A DNA stretch of 10,487 nt, taken from contig CAZCBJ010000134.1 of assembly GCA_964496705.1 (NCBI GenBank), positions 1-10,487 of the forward strand. The letters are read 5' to 3'. Both the position numbers and the translations under genes were made by a program. This DNA comes from CAZCBJ01 sp964496705. GTDB lineage: Bacteria > Chloroflexota > Anaerolineae > Anaerolineales > Anaerolineaceae. Under the pieces are notes generated by a model. That model saw nothing but the letters and a program-made list of their open reading frames with translations. It made no database searches and was not told where the DNA came from. Shown here piece after piece: positions 7,003 through 10,487 of this stretch. Position 1 is the first letter of the stretch. Every line of letters starts with the position of its first letter.

Positions 7003-8562
7003 CTATTTATTATCATTTATAGACAAACAATAAAGAGAATCCTCCTCAACCGGTGAGAGACGATTGGACAACTCATCCTGTGAGATAAAACTAAGGTCGG
7101 GCAGGCGTTCAAAATGGGTGCCGAAATATGTGTTGAAAATCACCCGGAAGGTATTAATGGGTGAAATCGAGTTATTCATCAAGCCATATTCTCGATCCGG
7201 AAAATAATAGGCATTTAAAATTTTGTGCCGGTTCTTACCTCTGGCCCCATGATCACCCTGAAGAATAATGACGGCTGGTCGATCTGACTCGGACATGATT
7301 TTCTGTAAGAAGGGAATCATTCTGGAATTTGCATATTGAAGCTGGTTAAGATAACCCTTGGTGTGATATTCCTGATTTGCCGGTTCACCGTCCTTGCTGC
7401 GATAATCAGCATCCTCGAGAAAGGAACCATCGGCTGCAAACACATAAGGCTGATGAGGAAGAATAATATGTGCAAAGACGAATTTTGGACCGCTAATTGA
7501 AGGCACCGTCTCAAGGCGGTCCAATATGTAAATTTGGCGTTGATATTGTCTTTCTGCTGTGCTCAGATCGATTTGGTTTCCCACCAGATCGGGAAAAAAA
7601 TCATCCACCACTTTGAATGCTGTCTGGCGTGAAAAGAGAGAAATGAACGGCTCAAGCATGCGGGTGATGGACATGCTGTTGGGCGTGGAAATATAGTGAT
7701 CTGCATCTGACCACTCTGACCAGATGAAGCCCGTCTCAAAGGCCACCGTTGTGTATCCCGATTCCTCCAACAATTTTCGCACGCGGTTGTTCTTCAACAT
7801 CAAGGGCAATAAAACACCATCTTTTCCCCCCAATTGTTCTGGCGTTTCCAGGTAGGTCATGTTCAAAGAAGAGACAAGCGAAAGCCTGGTCCAGGGATAA
7901 TTGCTTCTGGCGCAATCCGCGACAAAAAATCCCATTTCCCTGAGTTGCCCGGTAAATTGGCTGTTGTCAAAACCAAAATCTGACAAGAGCGCATCATCGC
8001 GCGCGTAACTATCCAGGATGATGTAGTAGATGTCAGGTGCTTGATCGCCAGGTAAAGTAAGTTTCTGCGACGGAGCCTGCAAAAATGGATTCTCATGCAG
8101 ACTACCTGCCTGGCGCACAGCGATGGATCCCATCTGAAACAGGGTGATGCCGATTGCCAATATGGCGAAAACATTGAGAAAAAAAGTGGTTTCGTGAAGA
8201 TTCGTCTTTCGGCGCGCTCCCCACCAGACGCTGCCGGCAAGCACAGCCAGAGACAAGGGGACCAAAACACGATGACGGCCAAGAAACACACCAAAGATTT
8301 GAATATCTTCCAGCGCACGGTACAGGTGACCGTAGGTGAAAAAAAATAGAACAATAATTGTGGACACCCACGCCGCGCGAAGCCAATCGCGAAAAATCAA
8401 GCGCATCACGCCCAGAATAACAAAAGCAAAGGCAAGGCTGACCGCCAAAGGGATGATCACTACCCTGGTCTGTATTTGTTGAAAATTATGACTCAGCAAA
8501 GACAGAATGGGAAAAGAGGCAAACAAGAAGGTGTGCAGCACCGATTTGTGTAGAAATGTCAT
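7003..8562 (-). CDS. LtaS-like membrane enzyme of the sulfatase/alkaline phosphatase fold, copy 1
   Basis: 519 residues from the ATG at 8562. Residues about 1-150 contain five hydrophobic segments and then an extracytoplasmic enzyme domain. Metal-site elements are PDIYYIILD (Asp184), NYPWTRLSLVSSLNM (221-235, Thr225), AHIILPHQPYVF (His365, His370) and LQGDHGARGKNRHKILNAYY (434-453, Asp437 and His438). The order acidic residue, Thr about 40 residues later, then Asp-His matches LtaS (Glu255, Thr300, Asp475, His476), and the Cys/Ser-x-Pro-x-Arg of true sulfatases is absent. A phospho-alcohol transferase acting on a surface polymer is therefore more likely than a sulfatase, by inference. The frame extends to an ATG at 8643, but the paralogue upstream aligns from 8562, and GAGAGGA precedes that ATG by 3 bases. 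It lies 68 bases after its paralogue. Confidence 0.85.
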   Translation of the reverse strand: MTFLHKSVLHTFLFASFPILSLLSHNFQQIQTRVVIIPLAVSLAFAFVILGVMRLIFRDWLRAAWVSTIIVLFFFTYGHLYRALEDIQIFGVFLGRHRVLVPLSLAVLAGSVWWGARRKTNLHETTFFLNVFAILAIGITLFQMGSIAVRQAGSLHENPFLQAPSQKLTLPGDQAPDIYYIILDSYARDDALLSDFGFDNSQFTGQLREMGFFVADCARSNYPWTRLSLVSSLNMTYLETPEQLGGKDGVLLPLMLKNNRVRKLLEESGYTTVAFETGFIWSEWSDADHYISTPNSMSITRMLEPFISLFSRQTAFKVVDDFFPDLVGNQIDLSTAERQYQRQIYILDRLETVPSISGPKFVFAHIILPHQPYVFAADGSFLEDADYRSKDGEPANQEYHTKGYLNQLQYANSRMIPFLQKIMSESDRPAVIILQGDHGARGKNRHKILNAYYFPDREYGLMNNSISPINTFRVIFNTYFGTHFERLPDLSFISQDELSNRLSPVEEDSLYCLSINDNK

Positions 8563-8565
8563 TGA

Positions 8566-8572
8566 TCCTCTC
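8566..8572 (-). promoter_or_regulatory. Ribosome binding site deciding the start at 8562
   Basis: GAGAGGA on the minus strand stands three bases before the ATG at 8562. It is a little close but purine-rich and complementary to the 16S 3' end. Together with the alignment to the paralogue's N-terminus it favours this start over the ATG at 8643, which would overlap the upstream gene by 13 bases. Confidence 0.55.
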
Positions 8573-8630
8573 AAGAGCGAATAGGGGTGTGCTGGTATCA
8601 ACATCGAATACGGATAATCTCCATCCTTTT

Positions 8631-10172
8631 TCAAGGGATGCATTCAGGCGAGTCTTCCTGGTAAATTCGGAAATCCAGCTTTTCTTCTTCATTCGATCGA
8701 AAACTCTGGTCTGCAAGCATGGGATAATCGGTTTGAAAGTATTGATTAAAGATAATCCGGAATGTGTTCACCGGGGTGATGGACGGATAAATTCTGGAAG
8801 GATCTGGCAGATAAAATGCGTTCAAAATCTTCAAACGGTCCTTGGAATAGTACCCGTGATCACCTTGAATGATGATCACCGGCGGGCGGGATGAATTCTC
8901 AAGGATCTCATCCACGATGCCCAGAACCTCGCGATTGATGAATTTTACCTGCGATACATACCCGCGGTGCGCAAAGTCTTGATTTGTTGCATCCCCCTCT
9001 TCGTCAACATATCCCGCATCGGTCAACAGCGAACCATCTTCAGCAAATACGAACGGCTTGTGCGGAACGGGGATATGCGCAAAAACAAATTTCGGGGAAG
9101 GAATGGCATCCAGTTCTTTGAGTTTCGACAGCGTATATCGGACGAGTTGCACATGCTCAGCATTGGGATATTTGGGTCTGCTTAACTGGATGTTCAATGC
9201 TGGCATCCCATCGGATATGATCTTCAGCGCGGTGCGCCGGGTCAGGTTATAGGTGAACAATGTTAACTGATGGGAGAAAATAGAACTGCCCGGCGGTGAA
9301 AAATAATAATTCGCATCATACCATTCGGTCCAGGTATAGCCGGTTTCGAAGGCAACGATCTGATAACCCAGCTTTTCCAACTGGTTGCGCACCAGGTTCT
9401 GCTTGACCAAACCGGTCATCGGCGGCATATCCTGACTGGAGGCGAACTCCGGGCCGATATCCTGCAGGTAATTCATATTCAAGGCTGAAGCCAGCGATAA
9501 GCGTGTCCAACCATAATTGCTCAGGCTGCAATCAGCGACCGTGAAGCCGCGCTGTCGAAGCGCATCCAAAAAAGGTGAATTATCATAACCAAACTCATCC
9601 GCCAGCACATCCGCGCGAGTGTACATATCCAGGATGATGTAATAGATATCCGGAGCTGAATCCAGGCTGGCAAGCGCCGGCTGCTGGGCATAGCTGAGGG
9701 TTTCAGGGCGCCCATATGGGCTGGCAGCCATCGCTGCCTGATAACGCACCACCTGATAGGTTGGCAGCAGCAAAGCAACCATCGCAGTCAGGTTTAAGAT
9801 ACTGGTCACCCCCTCCAGCGTTTTAGTTTTTAAACACAGCCAGATACCCCCAAACCATAGCGCTGAATAAAATGGGATCAACACGCGGTGCCTGCCGATC
9901 ATGATTCCCAACAGACTGGTATTTTCAAAGTATTTATATATATGCCCATAAGTGAAAAAGAGCAGGATGAATAAGCTTACCAGTAAGCCAGCTCTTAACC
10001 AATCCTTGAGGATCAGCCCCACAATTCCCAGCAACAGGCAAGCCCCCAGAAAAACAATCGCCAGCGGGATGACTGCCACCCACAGTTGCACTTCGCGGAT
10101 GTTGCTGGCAATCAAAGCCACAACCGGAAACAGGGCAAAAAACAAAACATGCAGCGGTGCGCGTTTCAACAT
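8631..10172 (-). CDS. LtaS-like membrane enzyme of the sulfatase/alkaline phosphatase fold, copy 2
   Basis: 513 residues and a clear paralogue of the next gene downstream along its whole length. Five hydrophobic segments lie at about residues 8-24, 32-55, 61-78, 95-113 and 124-142, with the shared loop RHRVLIP (94-100). The enzyme domain then shows APDIYYIILD (Asp182), NYGWTRLSLASALNM (219-233, Thr223), AHIPVPHKPFVF (His366, His371) and IIQGDHGYYSKDRLKILNAF (434-453, Asp438 and His439). Spacing from Asp182 to Thr223 is 41 residues, exactly as in copy 1. The catalytic set resembles LtaS and phosphoethanolamine transferases rather than Cys-type sulfatases, so it probably transfers a phospho-group to a surface glycan or lipid outside the membrane; the substrate is unknown. 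It is the first gene of the minus-strand run, starting 76 bases from a divergent peptidase gene. The downstream gap has no terminator, so both copies are probably co-transcribed. Confidence 0.86.
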   Translation of the reverse strand: MLKRAPLHVLFFALFPVVALIASNIREVQLWVAVIPLAIVFLGACLLLGIVGLILKDWLRAGLLVSLFILLFFTYGHIYKYFENTSLLGIMIGRHRVLIPFYSALWFGGIWLCLKTKTLEGVTSILNLTAMVALLLPTYQVVRYQAAMAASPYGRPETLSYAQQPALASLDSAPDIYYIILDMYTRADVLADEFGYDNSPFLDALRQRGFTVADCSLSNYGWTRLSLASALNMNYLQDIGPEFASSQDMPPMTGLVKQNLVRNQLEKLGYQIVAFETGYTWTEWYDANYYFSPPGSSIFSHQLTLFTYNLTRRTALKIISDGMPALNIQLSRPKYPNAEHVQLVRYTLSKLKELDAIPSPKFVFAHIPVPHKPFVFAEDGSLLTDAGYVDEEGDATNQDFAHRGYVSQVKFINREVLGIVDEILENSSRPPVIIIQGDHGYYSKDRLKILNAFYLPDPSRIYPSITPVNTFRIIFNQYFQTDYPMLADQSFRSNEEEKLDFRIYQEDSPECIP

Positions 10173-10196
10173 GATCGAACGAAACCCGAAAGAGTG

Positions 10197-10204
10197 ATTA
10201 TAAT
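10197..10204. promoter_or_regulatory. Symmetric -10 element between divergent genes
   Basis: ATTATAAT is its own reverse complement, so TATAAT can be read on the plus strand (10199-10204) and on the minus strand (10202 to 10197). It sits in the 76-base gap between the divergent peptidase and membrane-enzyme genes. Implied starts are about 10211 (plus, leader about 38 bases) and about 10190 (minus, leader about 18 bases). Upstream -35 matches are poor on both sides (plus TCGAAC at 18 bases; minus TCCAAG at 17 bases), so the call rests on the perfect -10 and the position. Confidence 0.45.
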
Positions 10205-10248
10205 ACGCTCAAGTCCATTCTTGGAAATCCTATGCCGTAGGGAAAAAC

Positions 10249-10487
10249 ATGAAATTACTCATCGCCTGCGATATGGAAGGGATCACGGGTGTCACCCACC
10301 CGGATCATGTCACCTCAGAACATCCCGAATACCAGCGCTTTCGCCGCCTGATGACAGCAGATGTCAACGCGGCGATCAGCGGGGCTTGCAAGGCAGGGGC
10401 TGCGGAGGTGATCGTCAGTGATGGGCACGGGAACGCCACCAACATCCTGGTTGAAGAGTTGGATCAGCGGGCGCGATTGAATTCTTC
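10249..10487 (+). CDS. dppA: M55 family D-aminopeptidase (DppA-like), 3' end cut by window edge
   Basis: The ATG at 10249, preceded by AGGGA five bases upstream, opens 79 codons that run off the right edge. The N-terminus MKLLIACDMEGITGV has Asp8 and Glu10, and EVIVSDGHGNATNILVEELD (53-72) has His60. These are the same positions as the zinc ligands Asp8, Glu10 and His60 of Bacillus subtilis DppA; the later ligands (His104 and Glu133 there) are outside the window. RFRRLMTADVNAAISGA (30-46) is also typical of the family. DppA-type enzymes form a decamer and remove N-terminal D-amino acids from short peptides, often for use of cell-wall-derived D-Ala peptides, and are commonly near oligopeptide transporters. 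What follows here is not visible. It is divergent from the glycan genes and probably not part of that pathway. Confidence 0.92.
   Translation, partial: MKLLIACDMEGITGVTHPDHVTSEHPEYQRFRRLMTADVNAAISGACKAGAAEVIVSDGHGNATNILVEELDQRARLNS

Noticed and set aside
7003..8562. True sulfatase
   Set aside because: There is no Cys/Ser-x-Pro-x-Arg signature for formylglycine; the five-helix N-terminus and the Thr at the nucleophile position fit the LtaS type better.
8563..8643. N-terminal extension of LtaS-like copy 1 to the ATG at 8643
   Set aside because: The paralogue aligns from the ATG at 8562, which also has a GAGAGGA ribosome site; the extra 27 residues have no counterpart in copy 2.

Overview
The window is a chromosomal stretch of a bacterium with roughly even base composition. 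The protein styles (an M55 D-aminopeptidase, and large five-helix 'sulfatase-like' membrane proteins) remind me of Chloroflexota, class Anaerolineae. That is an impression from memory, not a computed assignment. No rRNA, tRNA, CRISPR array, transposase or phage gene is visible.

Almost everything reads on the minus strand and concerns cell-surface polysaccharide. In order of transcription (right to left) there are: two tandem paralogous membrane enzymes of the alkaline-phosphatase/sulfatase fold (8631-10172 and 7003-8562); a gene-poor gap of about 420 bases (6582-7002) holding a possible decayed membrane-protein fragment, small palindromes and a candidate promoter; then a tightly packed operon. 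The operon runs GT-B glycosyltransferase (5352-6581), ABC-2 polysaccharide export permease (Wzm type, 4486-5337), its ATPase with a C-terminal glycan-binding domain (Wzt type, 3200-4480), an FrhB/FdhB-like iron-sulfur protein (1818-3203), a polysaccharide pyruvyl transferase family protein (574-1821), and a family 2 glycosyltransferase that runs off the left edge (1-581). Most junctions are 4- or 8-base start/stop overlaps, so translation is probably coupled.

The likely joint job is to build a lipid-linked glycan in the cytoplasm (two glycosyltransferases), modify it (pyruvyl-transferase-like and FrhB-like proteins), and export the finished chain through Wzm/Wzt, with the Wzt C-terminal domain recognising the chain. 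The two upstream LtaS-like membrane enzymes could transfer a phospho-alcohol group onto a surface polymer outside the membrane. That last link is inference from fold, metal-site spacing and neighbourhood.

At the right edge a divergent plus-strand gene (10249 onward) encodes the N-terminus of a DppA-like M55 D-aminopeptidase, and the 76-base gap between the divergent genes carries a palindromic -10 element readable on both strands. I see no clearly new multi-gene system. The most interesting points are the iron-sulfur redox protein inside the glycan operon, the tandem LtaS-like enzymes with a threonine in the nucleophile position, and the GT-B gene with no ATG start and two G-runs.
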